Positions 47,097-55,763 of a stretch of 64,000 nucleotides of DNA are shown piece after piece. The notes beneath the pieces were generated by a model that did not search any database, had not been told where the DNA came from, and saw only the letters and a program-made list of their open reading frames with translations. Where the stretch lies: contig JAEDFS010000002.1 of assembly GCA_016297895.1 (NCBI GenBank), positions 50,826 to 114,825 of the forward strand. The letters run 5' to 3'. Each line of letters opens with the position of its first letter. Position 1 is the first letter of the stretch. This DNA comes from Marvinbryantia sp. (lineage in GTDB: Bacteria; Bacillota; Clostridia; Lachnospirales; Lachnospiraceae). The translations under genes were made by a program, and so were the position numbers.

Positions 47097-50093
47097 ATGA
47101 TTAAACAGATCAAAAAAATCATACAGAAGCAGGCAGTCAGGTATATTTTCTTCGGCGGCTGTACAACGCTTGTGAACCTGGTCAGTTACTGGTTTTTGCG
47201 CAGTTTTGTGGGTATGGATGTGACAAAGGCAAATTTCCTGTCGATTGCGCTGGCGATCCTGTTTGCCTATGTCGTCAATAAACTGTTTGTCTTTGAGAGC
47301 AGGACGGATTCCATTCCGGAATTACTGAAGGAATGCGGCGGCTTCATAGGAATGCGTCTTCTGACTATGTTTATTGAGATCTTCGGCGTGGTTTTGTTTA
47401 ACAGCGTATGGGGAATAGAAGATATGATTGCGAAGCTGATCCTTCAGGTTGTGATCATGATATTGAATTTTATTTTCAGTAAGATCTTTGTGTTCCGTGA
47501 TAAAACGCAGGATGAACTGATGAGCCACCGGGAAAGAAAGATCCGGCAGGTGAAAAAACGCTGCGTGTGGATCTCCATGCTGATTCCTGCGTTGACGATG
47601 CTGGCGGCCTATATTGCCTGCGGCGTGTATCCTTTTGGAGATAAAGGAGTTCTGATCATCGATTCTCTCCATCAGTATCTGCCGTTTTTTACGGATTTTC
47701 ATGAGAAACTGGTGAACAGTGAATCCATGCTGTATTCCTTCGGAGGAGGCCTGGGGTATAATCTGTGGGCGACATTTGCTTATTACCTGGCGAGTCCGTT
47801 TAATTTCCTGATGACCGCTGTCTCCATGGAACATGTCATGGATTTTATGGCTTATCTGATCTTACTGAAGATCAGTCTGGCGGGAGGCATTTTTGCCTGG
47901 TATCTGGCAGACAGAAATGAAGGAAAAGATTATACACCGATCCCGTTTGCCTGTATGTATGCACTCAGCGCTTTTATGATCGGATACTATTTCAATCTGA
48001 TGTGGCTGGACAGTATCGTGATCCTTCCGGCCGTTATGAAAGGCATTGAAAAGATCGTGGATGGAAAGGGCGGGAAAATGTTTGCCCTGTCCCTGTTTTA
48101 CGGTCTGTACTGCAATTATTATATCGGGTTTATGCTCTGCCTGTTTTCCTGTCTGTATTTTATGGTCCTGTGGATCGGAAGCGGAAAAATGCAGTGGAAG
48201 GAAATTTTTAAGTCCGGGTGCTGTTTTGCCTGGTATGCTCTGCTTTCCGGAGGAATGGCAGCACTGGTGCTGGTTCCTGCATATCTGGCGCTTGGAATTA
48301 CAGAATCTGCCAATGGAAGTTTCCCGAGCAAGATCAAATTTTACACGGATGGGATCACTCAGTGGACAGGGCATTTTGCACTGGTGGAACCCATCAATAT
48401 TTATGATGATCAGTCTGGGGTCAATATATACTGTGGTGTGATCATTCTGATCCTGGTCTTTCTGTATATGCTGGACCGGGAGATCCGGTTTTCTGAGAGA
48501 ATGTCCAGAATATTTCTGATGGGCCTGCTGCTTCTCAGTATGAATTTTAATATGCTGAATTATATCTGGCATGGGTTCCATACGCAGAACGGTCTGCCCA
48601 ACAGATTTGCCTTCCTTTATATTGCGCTGATCCTGGTAATGGGATTTGATGCGTTGTCCCATATCCGAAAGCAGCCGATATGGAGGCTGATGTTCTGCTG
48701 GGTCGTTCCCATCGCATTTACGGGCTTCTGCATGTGGAAAAATGTTGGAGAACGTCCATGGTATGTCTATATCGTGACTCTGGCTTTGCTGGTTCTTTAT
48801 GGAATTTTGCTTTTGATCCTTCGGGGGGCAGTGAAAAAGGAGTCGGTCGTACGGGGAGTTCTTGTGACAGCGATGTCGGCGGAAATGGTGGCTACGGGTA
48901 TTTACGGTGTCTGCCTGAACGGCACTGTGACCAGGAGCCTGTATGTGAATGAACAGAAGTCCTATCAGTCCATGATCTCACAGCAGGACGATCAGGATAC
49001 CTTCTTCCGGGCAGAGATTGACAGTCAGCATATGCGAAATGAGAATATGTTCATGGGAGCAAGAGGGGTGGTGCTGTTTTCTTCTACCATGCCGGAGACA
49101 ACCGTGGATCTGTGCGGAAGCATCGGTATGGAGGCGAGAACGAATAAAACCGGATTAAACGGCATCACAAAGCTTTTCAGTGATGTGTTCGGACTTCGGT
49201 ATCTGATCTCCAAATGTACGGGGGAAACCTTGTATCAGATGAACCGTGTGGCAGTGGACGAGGAGAGAGGATTTTCTCTTTATAAAAATGAGGATGCTCT
49301 TTCTCTTGGGTTTATGGTTTCTTCGGATATCAAAAACTGGACGATAGAGGATAAACTGTCCATGCAGGTCCAGGATGAATTCGCAGAACTGGCAACGGGA
49401 GTTCCGTTTTTCTATACGCTGAGAGAAGCATATTCCCTGGAGGAGGGACCGACTTACATTATCCGTCTTCATCCGGGAGAGCAGACTTATATTGAGTTTA
49501 CAGAGAATGTAAAAAGCGTGAAGATCAAGACGCCCCAGTATGAAAAGACGATCAACAACTATACCGAGAATATGTTTAATCTTGGCATGGTCAATGTGGA
49601 GGCTGAAGAGAGTAAGGCAAACATTACCATTACCTATAAAGAAGGAAAGACAGATCCGATTCCGGTCCGGGTGTATACCTGTACCGATGAAGAATACAGC
49701 CAGGTATATGAAAAGCTGGCAGCCAATCAGATGGAAGAAGTGACAGAAGAGGGAAACCGTGTCACAGGAAAGATCCATGTGGATCAGGCGGGAACCCTGC
49801 TTCTGACAGTTCCCTATGATAAAGGCTGGAGTGTACTGGTGGATGGCATAAAGACAGAGACTTATCCGGTAGGAACGGCACTTACGGGAATTGACCTGGG
49901 AGAAGGAGAACATGAGATCGAGATGACCTTTACGCCGGAGGGACTCTGGCTGGGAAGTATTCTGACGCTGGTCTCCATGGCTTTGTTCCTGCTTAGCTGC
50001 CTGGCAGAAAAACGAATCGGGAAAAGCGCAGAAAAGAAACGACAAAGAGAAGACATCGAGGGAGGAAAAGATGAAGATTACATTTTCAGATAA
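47097..50093 (+). CDS. GtrA-YfhO fusion membrane protein
   Basis: About 998 residues. Residues about 10-140 form a GtrA domain with four membrane segments (RYIFFGGCTTLVNLVSYWFLR, NFIFSKIFVFRD), and from about 155 to the end there is a YfhO-like membrane protein with about 12 segments, the SLHQYLPFFTDFHEKL motif and a large extracytoplasmic beta-rich region (about 620-950), closing with one more helix. GtrA proteins assist lipid-linked sugar flipping; YfhO is linked to glycosylation of lipoteichoic acid in Bacilli. The fusion suggests wall polymer glycosylation; inference. GAGGAG supports ATG 47097. Overlaps the next gene by 23 bp. Confidence 0.85.
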   Translation: MIKQIKKIIQKQAVRYIFFGGCTTLVNLVSYWFLRSFVGMDVTKANFLSIALAILFAYVVNKLFVFESRTDSIPELLKECGGFIGMRLLTMFIEIFGVVLFNSVWGIEDMIAKLILQVVIMILNFIFSKIFVFRDKTQDELMSHRERKIRQVKKRCVWISMLIPALTMLAAYIACGVYPFGDKGVLIIDSLHQYLPFFTDFHEKLVNSESMLYSFGGGLGYNLWATFAYYLASPFNFLMTAVSMEHVMDFMAYLILLKISLAGGIFAWYLADRNEGKDYTPIPFACMYALSAFMIGYYFNLMWLDSIVILPAVMKGIEKIVDGKGGKMFALSLFYGLYCNYYIGFMLCLFSCLYFMVLWIGSGKMQWKEIFKSGCCFAWYALLSGGMAALVLVPAYLALGITESANGSFPSKIKFYTDGITQWTGHFALVEPINIYDDQSGVNIYCGVIILILVFLYMLDREIRFSERMSRIFLMGLLLLSMNFNMLNYIWHGFHTQNGLPNRFAFLYIALILVMGFDALSHIRKQPIWRLMFCWVVPIAFTGFCMWKNVGERPWYVYIVTLALLVLYGILLLILRGAVKKESVVRGVLVTAMSAEMVATGIYGVCLNGTVTRSLYVNEQKSYQSMISQQDDQDTFFRAEIDSQHMRNENMFMGARGVVLFSSTMPETTVDLCGSIGMEARTNKTGLNGITKLFSDVFGLRYLISKCTGETLYQMNRVAVDEERGFSLYKNEDALSLGFMVSSDIKNWTIEDKLSMQVQDEFAELATGVPFFYTLREAYSLEEGPTYIIRLHPGEQTYIEFTENVKSVKIKTPQYEKTINNYTENMFNLGMVNVEAEESKANITITYKEGKTDPIPVRVYTCTDEEYSQVYEKLAANQMEEVTEEGNRVTGKIHVDQAGTLLLTVPYDKGWSVLVDGIKTETYPVGTALTGIDLGEGEHEIEMTFTPEGLWLGSILTLVSMALFLLSCLAEKRIGKSAEKKRQREDIEGGKDEDYIFR

Positions 50094-51240
50094 AGCAAAT
50101 ATGTTTGAGGCCGGTATTTTTGCGGTACTCAACGAGAGAAAAGAGGAACTGTTAAAACAGGGAAAAAAGATCTATAATTTATCAGTGGGAACTCCGGATT
50201 TTAAGACACCGGAGCATATTATGAAAGCTGTGGAGGAAGCAGCGAAGAATCCGGATAATTATAAGTATGCGTTAGTAGATATCCCGCCGCTGGTGGAGGC
50301 CATGCAGGGATTCTATCAGAGAAGGTTCGGTGTGGAACTCTCTGCGGATGAAATCATGTCCGTCAATGGTTCCCAGGAGGGAATGGCCCATTTTGCATGG
50401 GCACTCTGCAATCCGGGAGATGTAGTGCTGGTTCCAAATCCGGGATATCCGATCTTTAAGATCGGACCGGCTCTCTGTGATGCCAGAACCGTGGAATATC
50501 CCCTGTATGAGGAGAACGGATTTCTGCCGAAGCTGGATGAGATCCCGGAAGAGACGGCTCGGGCTGCAAAATTCATGGTAGTCAATTATCCGGCTAATCC
50601 GGTCTGTGCGGTGGCTGATGATGCGTTTTATCGGGAATTGATTGACTTTGCCAGGAAATATGAGATTGTCATTTTACATGATAATGCGTATTCTGATATT
50701 ATCTTCGGAGAGAAAAAAGGCGGTTCTTTTCTGCAGTATGAAGGGGCAAAGGAAGTAGGAGTAGAATTTTATTCCCTCTCCAAATCCTTTAACTATACAG
50801 GAGCAAGGATGTCATTCTGCCTGGGCAACCGACAGGTGATCGAAAAATTCCGGGCAGTGAGGACCCAGATCGATTACGGCGTGTTTCTTCCGGTTCAGTA
50901 TGGAGCCGTCGCAGCATTGACAGGCCCATTTGAAGGGGTGGAGGAGCAGTGCCGGAATTATGAAAAGAGAAGTCGTGCACTGTGCGGCGGTCTTCGCAGC
51001 ATTGGCTGGCCGGTGAAAGACAGTGCAGGTACCATGTTTGTGTGGGCACCGCTTCCGACCGGGTATACGGACTCCAATGAATTCTGTCTGAAATTGATGG
51101 AAAAATCAGGAGTCATCTGTGTGCCGGGAAGCAGTTTTGGATCTCTTGGAGAAGGCTATGTGCGCTTTGCGCTTGTCCTGCCGGAAGAGGAACTGCTGGA
51201 AGCTGTGGAGAGTATTCGAAAAAGCGGAATTCTGGAATGA
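50071..51240 (+). CDS. PLP-dependent class I/II aminotransferase
   Basis: 389 residues, fold type I. PLP-binding Lys238 in YSLSKSFNYTGARMSF; NYPANPVCAV and HDNAYSDIIFGE are standard motifs. The general pattern resembles LL-diaminopimelate/aspartate aminotransferases, but the substrate is not certain. GGAGGAAAAG lies within the end of the YfhO fusion gene. Precedes murB. Confidence 0.88.
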   Translation: MKITFSDKANMFEAGIFAVLNERKEELLKQGKKIYNLSVGTPDFKTPEHIMKAVEEAAKNPDNYKYALVDIPPLVEAMQGFYQRRFGVELSADEIMSVNGSQEGMAHFAWALCNPGDVVLVPNPGYPIFKIGPALCDARTVEYPLYEENGFLPKLDEIPEETARAAKFMVVNYPANPVCAVADDAFYRELIDFARKYEIVILHDNAYSDIIFGEKKGGSFLQYEGAKEVGVEFYSLSKSFNYTGARMSFCLGNRQVIEKFRAVRTQIDYGVFLPVQYGAVAALTGPFEGVEEQCRNYEKRSRALCGGLRSIGWPVKDSAGTMFVWAPLPTGYTDSNEFCLKLMEKSGVICVPGSSFGSLGEGYVRFALVLPEEELLEAVESIRKSGILE

Positions 51241-51275
51241 AAACGGACAGCGGCAGGCTGTGAAAGGGGTATTTT

Positions 51276-52184
51276 GTGAATTTAGAGATATACGAGAAGT
51301 TGTTTGAGATCGTCGGCAGAGAAAGTGTATGGGAGAATGAATCCATGAAGAAACATACAACTTTTCGAATCGGCGGGCCGGCAGATTATTTTGTGACTCC
51401 TCATACATGCCGGGAAGTTTCGGAAGTGATCCGGATGTGCAGGGAAGAACAGGTCCCGTGGTATATTCTTGGAAACGGCAGTAATCTGCTGGTATCTGAC
51501 AGAGGGTACAGAGGTGTGATCATACAGTTGTTTAAGAATTTTAATGAGATCGCAGTGGAGGATACCTGCATCCGTGCCCAGGCAGGGGCGCAGAATTCTG
51601 TGATCGCAAAGCGGGCTCTGGAATCAGAACTGACCGGTTTTGAATTTGCAGCGGGGATTCCGGGAACCATGGGCGGAGCGGTGGTCATGAATGCCGGGGC
51701 TTATGGCAAAGAGATGAAGGATGTTCTGGAGGAAGTGACGGTACTGGATGAAAATCAGGATATTATGGTGCTTCCCAAAGAAGAACTGAAACTGGGATAT
51801 CGTACCAGTGTGATCGCCCAAAAGCAGTATGTTGTGCTGGAGGCAAAGCTTCGTCTTCAAAAAGGGGAAGATTTTGCGATACGCGCACGGATGGAAGAAC
51901 TGAAAGAGTTAAGGGTATCCAAACAGCCGCTGGAATATCCCAGCGCAGGAAGTACCTTTAAACGTCCGGAAGGATATTTTGCAGGAAAACTGATCATGGA
52001 TGCCGGGCTTAGGGGATTTTCCGTGGGCGGTGCGCAGGTGTCAGAAAAACACTGCGGTTTTGTGATCAATAAGGGAAATGCGACAGCAGAGGATGTGGAT
52101 ACACTGATGAAGGAAGTAAGCCGTCAGGTGATGGAAAAATTCGGAGTGCGGCTGGAACCGGAAGTAAAGAGGTTGGGAGAATGA
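51276..52184 (+). CDS. murB: UDP-N-acetylenolpyruvoylglucosamine reductase
   Basis: FAD enzyme making UDP-MurNAc for peptidoglycan. 302 residues. FAD-binding TTFRIGGPADYF, LGNGSNLLVSDRGYRG, AAGIPGTMGGAVVMNAGAYG, the catalytic Ser in YPSAGSTFKRPEG and a C-terminal Glu region are present. GTG start at 51276 behind GAAAGGGG. The stop overlaps rapZ as ATGA. Confidence 0.95.
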   Translation: MNLEIYEKLFEIVGRESVWENESMKKHTTFRIGGPADYFVTPHTCREVSEVIRMCREEQVPWYILGNGSNLLVSDRGYRGVIIQLFKNFNEIAVEDTCIRAQAGAQNSVIAKRALESELTGFEFAAGIPGTMGGAVVMNAGAYGKEMKDVLEEVTVLDENQDIMVLPKEELKLGYRTSVIAQKQYVVLEAKLRLQKGEDFAIRARMEELKELRVSKQPLEYPSAGSTFKRPEGYFAGKLIMDAGLRGFSVGGAQVSEKHCGFVINKGNATAEDVDTLMKEVSRQVMEKFGVRLEPEVKRLGE

Positions 52185-53038
52185 GACTTGTAATTGTAAC
52201 CGGAATGTCGGGAGCGGGAAAAGCGACGGTATTAAAAGTTCTGGAGGATATGGGATATTATTGCGTAGATAATCTGCCTATTTCTTTGCTTCTGAAATTT
52301 GCGGAGCTGGTAAACGGCGAAGGAAGTGAGATCTCCAGGGTTGCACTGGGAATTGACATTCGTAATGGCCGGGGATTGAAGGAAATCGGCGGCCTTCTGG
52401 AAAAAATGGAGGCCGTCGGTTATCACCATGAGATCCTGTTCATGGATTCATCGGATGCTACGCTGATCAAACGGTATAAGGAGACACGAAGAGTGCATCC
52501 AATGACAGGAGACCGCAGGATCGAGGACGGCATCAGAGAGGAACGACGCCAGCTGGAGTATCTGAAACGCAATGCGAATTATATCATTGATACCAGTAAG
52601 CTGCTTGTCCGGGAACTGATTCCGGAGCTGAACCGGATCTTTGTGCAGAACGGCACATTTAAGAATATGGTGATCAACGTATTGTCCTTTGGATTCAAGC
52701 ATGGCATTCCAAGCGATGCGGACCTGGTGTTTGATGTGCGGTTTCTTCCAAATCCGTACTATGTGGAGCAGCTCAGATCCAAGACCGGAAATGATAAGGA
52801 AGTACAGGATTATGTCATGGCCAGTGATCAGTCCGTAGAATTTATGAACAAGCTCAGTGATATGATCAGTTTTCTGATTCCCAATTATGTGAAAGAGGGA
52901 AAAAACCAGCTGGTGATCGCAATTGGCTGCACCGGAGGCAAACATCGTTCGGTGACGCTTGCCAATAAGCTGTATGAAGTCCTGAGCCGGGAAGAAGAAT
53001 ACCGGGTAACGATCGAGCACAGGGATATCTTGAAATAA
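52181..53038 (+). CDS. rapZ: RapZ/YvcJ family nucleotide-binding protein
   Basis: 285 residues. N-terminal P-loop domain (MRLVIVTGMSGAGKATVLK), YYCVDNLP, and C-terminal domain with LSFGFKHGIP, DVRFLPNPYY and IAIGCTGGKHRSV, all RapZ hallmarks. The residue after the P-loop Lys is Ala rather than the usual Ser/Thr. In E. coli RapZ targets GlmZ RNA; in Firmicutes YvcJ affects competence and wall precursor balance. Sits in the conserved rapZ-whiA-crh cluster; yvcK, often in between, is absent here. Confidence 0.93.
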   Translation: MRLVIVTGMSGAGKATVLKVLEDMGYYCVDNLPISLLLKFAELVNGEGSEISRVALGIDIRNGRGLKEIGGLLEKMEAVGYHHEILFMDSSDATLIKRYKETRRVHPMTGDRRIEDGIREERRQLEYLKRNANYIIDTSKLLVRELIPELNRIFVQNGTFKNMVINVLSFGFKHGIPSDADLVFDVRFLPNPYYVEQLRSKTGNDKEVQDYVMASDQSVEFMNKLSDMISFLIPNYVKEGKNQLVIAIGCTGGKHRSVTLANKLYEVLSREEEYRVTIEHRDILK

Positions 53039-53052
53039 GAACAGGAGGAGCC

Positions 53053-54045
53053 ATGTCTTTTTCCGGTAATATCAAAGAAGAACTTTCCAGACAGATGCCG
53101 GCTGCCAGGCACTGCAGGATTGCGGAAATTGCCGCTATTATCAGTATGTGCGGAGGCGTGTCTGTGTCTCAGTGCGACAGATTCAGCCTGAAGATCCAGA
53201 CAGAAAATCTGTCTGTTGCAAGAAAGTACTTTACATTATTGCGAAAAACATTTAATATAGAGGTTGGAATCTCTATCCGGCAGAGCAAAGGAAGCAAAAA
53301 GACCAGAATATATGTGGTCTGTGTGAAGAATCATGAAGATACGGTTCGGATCCTGCAGGCTTCCAGGCTGTTGTCAGGAGAGGGAAGCTCGTATATGGAT
53401 GTGATCAGCAGTTTTGATCTTTCAGACAGCCTGATCCTCCAGCAGACATGCTGCAAGAGAGCGTTTCTTCGAGGCGCTTTTCTGGTGGCGGGTTCCGTAA
53501 GTGATCCGCAGAAATTCTATCATCTTGAATTTGCATGCACAACAGAACATAAGGCAGAACAGATCCGGTCCCTCCTTGGAGCATTCGGGCTGGATGCAAG
53601 GATCGTTCCGAGAAAGAAATATTTTGTGGTGTATCTGAAAGAAGGAGATGGAATCGTGGATGTGCTGAATATCATGGAAGCACATACCTCACTGATGGAA
53701 CTGGAGAATATCCGGATACTGAAGGATATGAGAAATGCAGTGAACCGTAAGGTGAACTGCGAAGCTGCCAATATTCACAAGACGGTGAATGCGGCTGTAA
53801 AACAAATTGAGGATATTAAGTATATCCGGGACAGCATAGGTTTTGGCGAGTTGTCAGAAGGATTGGCACAGATGGCAGAGGTCAGGCTGGCAAATCCTGA
53901 TGCAACATTGAAGGAATTGGGTATGCTGTTAGCTCCGCAGGTTGGAAAATCGGGTGTGAATCACCGGCTCAGAAAGCTCAGTGAGATCGCAGAGGAGCTA
54001 AAAGGTAATAAGGAGGAGAAGCATTATGATGAGAAAACCCATTAA
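53053..54045 (+). CDS. whiA: Sporulation/cell division regulator WhiA
   Basis: 330 residues. The N-terminal LAGLIDADG-like domain (CCKRAFLRGAFLVAGSVSDPQKFYHLEF) is followed by a C-terminal helix-turn-helix (LKELGMLLAPQVGKSGVNHRLRKLSEIA). Start SFSGNIKEELSRQ is the family N-terminus, behind AGGAGGAG. DNA-binding protein influencing division and chromosome segregation. Overlaps the Crh-like gene by 20 bp. Confidence 0.95.
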   Translation: MSFSGNIKEELSRQMPAARHCRIAEIAAIISMCGGVSVSQCDRFSLKIQTENLSVARKYFTLLRKTFNIEVGISIRQSKGSKKTRIYVVCVKNHEDTVRILQASRLLSGEGSSYMDVISSFDLSDSLILQQTCCKRAFLRGAFLVAGSVSDPQKFYHLEFACTTEHKAEQIRSLLGAFGLDARIVPRKKYFVVYLKEGDGIVDVLNIMEAHTSLMELENIRILKDMRNAVNRKVNCEAANIHKTVNAAVKQIEDIKYIRDSIGFGELSEGLAQMAEVRLANPDATLKELGMLLAPQVGKSGVNHRLRKLSEIAEELKGNKEEKHYDEKTH

Positions 54046-54280
54046 GATCCAGATTCCCAGCGGATTGGAGGCAAGGCCTGTTGCACTTCTGGTACAAGTT
54101 GCAAGCCAGTATGAAAGTCAGATCCATGTGGAAGTGGAAGGAAAAAGGGTAAACGCAAAGAGCATCATGGGAATGATGACATTAGGCCTGGAATCAGGAG
54201 AAGAGATCCTGGTAGAGGCTTCCGGAGCAGATGAGGAAGTGGCTGTACAGGAGATAGAGAAGTATCTGACAACTCACTAA
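54026..54280 (+). CDS. Crh-like HPr family protein with Glu at position 15
   Basis: 84 residues, complete HPr fold. The active-site histidine of HPr (GLHARP) is replaced: the sequence is GLEARP, Glu15. The regulatory Ser46 is kept in AKSIMGMM. B. subtilis crh, in the same position after whiA, has Gln15 and Ser46. So this protein cannot act as a PEP-dependent phosphocarrier but could be phosphorylated on Ser46 by HPr kinase for catabolite control. GGAGGAG precedes the start inside whiA; a terminator follows. Confidence 0.9.
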   Translation: MMRKPIKIQIPSGLEARPVALLVQVASQYESQIHVEVEGKRVNAKSIMGMMTLGLESGEEILVEASGADEEVAVQEIEKYLTTH

Positions 54281-54307
54281 GGAGAATGAATAGATCAGGA
54301 CAGAGTA

Positions 54308-54340
54308 AGACCGGGATATGACAGGTATCCTGGTCTTTTA
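54308..54340 (+). terminator. Terminator after the Crh-like gene
   Basis: AAGACCGGGATA pairs with TATCCTGGTCTT (12 bp, one G-T wobble), ending in TTTT. Confidence 0.8.
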
Positions 54341-54365
54341 CATAAGAAGGAGAAAGAATCGGAAC

Positions 54366-55190
54366 ATGTACGAATACAGTTTACAGCAATGGATGATGTT
54401 CTTTTTTATTTACTGTTTTCTGGGCTGGGTATGGGAAAGCTGCTATGTGTCTGCCAAAAAAAAGAAATGGGTGAACAGAGGATTTCTTCACGGAGCCTGG
54501 CTTCCGATTTATGGAAGCGGAGCCATTGCCGTGCTTTTTATCACGCTGCCTGTGAAAGAAAATCTTCTGGCGGTCTATTTTGCAGGGATGATCGGTGCTA
54601 CGATTCTGGAGTATGTCACAGGTGCTGTGATGGAGAGGATCTTTCATGTGAAGTACTGGGACTATTCCAATCAGAAATGTAATCTTCATGGATATATCTG
54701 TCTTTCCAGTTCCATTGCCTGGGGATTTTTTTCTGTTGGTCTGATCAGGTATATCCATCACCCGATAGAGGGACTGGTACAGAAGATGCCGGAGTGGGCG
54801 CTGATCCTTCTGGATAGCATTCTGCTGGCGGCTTTCTGCGTGGATACCGTAACTTCTGTAAGAGAGGCATTCGATCTCAAAGCCATCATTCTGGCCGAGA
54901 AGGAAAAGGAACTTCAGCTTCTGCAGCGAAGCCTGGCTGTGGTAGTGGAAAACCTGGAGGAAAAATCCCAGAAACTGCATGACAGCATCCGGAACCGAAA
55001 AATGGAAGAACGGGAAAAACTGCTTCTGCTGAAAACAGAGCTGGAACAGAGAAGAGAACTGCTGAAACAGGCGTCTGAAAAGAGATATAAAAATGCCAGA
55101 AGAATTCTTAAAAGAAACCCGGGTACCACATTTCATAAAGTTTCCGTGTTTCATGATTTTTTCATTGATAAAACAGGGAAATTGAGATAA
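54366..55190 (+). CDS. CmpB-type putative ABC transporter permease membrane protein (DUF1113 family)
   Basis: About 274 residues. Five or six membrane segments with the family pattern FFIYCFLGWVWESCYVSAKKKKWVNRGFLHGAWLPIYGSGA and LEYVTGAVMERIFHVKYWDYS, then a C-terminal charged coiled coil (about residues 175-250). Named for supposed ABC permeases, but no ATPase is adjacent and function is unknown. ATG 54366 follows AAGGAGAAAG. Confidence 0.8.
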   Translation: MYEYSLQQWMMFFFIYCFLGWVWESCYVSAKKKKWVNRGFLHGAWLPIYGSGAIAVLFITLPVKENLLAVYFAGMIGATILEYVTGAVMERIFHVKYWDYSNQKCNLHGYICLSSSIAWGFFSVGLIRYIHHPIEGLVQKMPEWALILLDSILLAAFCVDTVTSVREAFDLKAIILAEKEKELQLLQRSLAVVVENLEEKSQKLHDSIRNRKMEEREKLLLLKTELEQRRELLKQASEKRYKNARRILKRNPGTTFHKVSVFHDFFIDKTGKLR

Positions 55191-55250
55191 GATAGAAAAA
55201 GATAAAAGGAATTAAAAAAGATATATCATAGAAAGCAGGAGGACAAGAAC

Positions 55251-55664
55251 ATGAAAGTAGTATTTGACGAAAGCCTGGTAACAGGAAATGAGATGATCGA
55301 TGAACAGCATAAGGAACTGATTGGTAAGATCGGCAAACTGGTAGACTGCTGTGAACAGGGCGGCGGAAAGATCGAAGCCATCAAGATGCTGGATTATCTG
55401 GCAGAGTATACAGAGTTCCATTTCGGAGAAGAAGAGAAGCTTCAGGAAAAAGTAGCTTATCCGGCAATGGAAGGACACAAGGCACAGCATGAGGCATTTA
55501 AGAAAGCAGTGGAAGAGCTTCACGAGATGCTGATCGAGGAAGAGGGACCGTCAGAGGCTTTTGTAGCTGCAGTCAATAAAAATGTGGTTGACTGGCTGTT
55601 CGATCACATCAAGAACCTGGATCAGGCTCTGGCTGCTTATGTACAGGAAAACGCAGGCAAATAA
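55251..55664 (+). CDS. Bacteriohemerythrin 2
   Basis: 137 residues, paralogue of the protein at 35373-35792 with the same ligand pattern (MIDEQHKELIG, FHFGEEEKLQ, GHKAQHEAF, DHIKNLD). Oxygen-binding di-iron protein. AGGAGGA precedes the ATG; a bidirectional terminator follows. Confidence 0.92.
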   Translation: MKVVFDESLVTGNEMIDEQHKELIGKIGKLVDCCEQGGGKIEAIKMLDYLAEYTEFHFGEEEKLQEKVAYPAMEGHKAQHEAFKKAVEELHEMLIEEEGPSEAFVAAVNKNVVDWLFDHIKNLDQALAAYVQENAGK

Positions 55665-55680
55665 TACGAGAGATAAAAAG

Positions 55681-55722
55681 AACCCGCAGTGAAGGAAATT
55701 TTCCCAATGCTGCGGGTTTTAT
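55681..55722. terminator. Bidirectional terminator
   Basis: AACCCGCAG (55681-55689) pairs with CTGCGGGTT (55710-55718), with a T-run on the plus strand and TTCTTTTT on the minus strand. Ends hemerythrin 2 and the ATP-grasp operon. Confidence 0.8.
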
Positions 55723-55763
55723 ATATATGGAAGGGAAAGCGTTCTGACCGGGAGTTTTGCTTT

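Noticed and set aside
49155..50132. 325-codon open frame opposite the GtrA-YfhO gene
   Set aside because: Shadow frame; the plus strand has a continuous recognisable protein.
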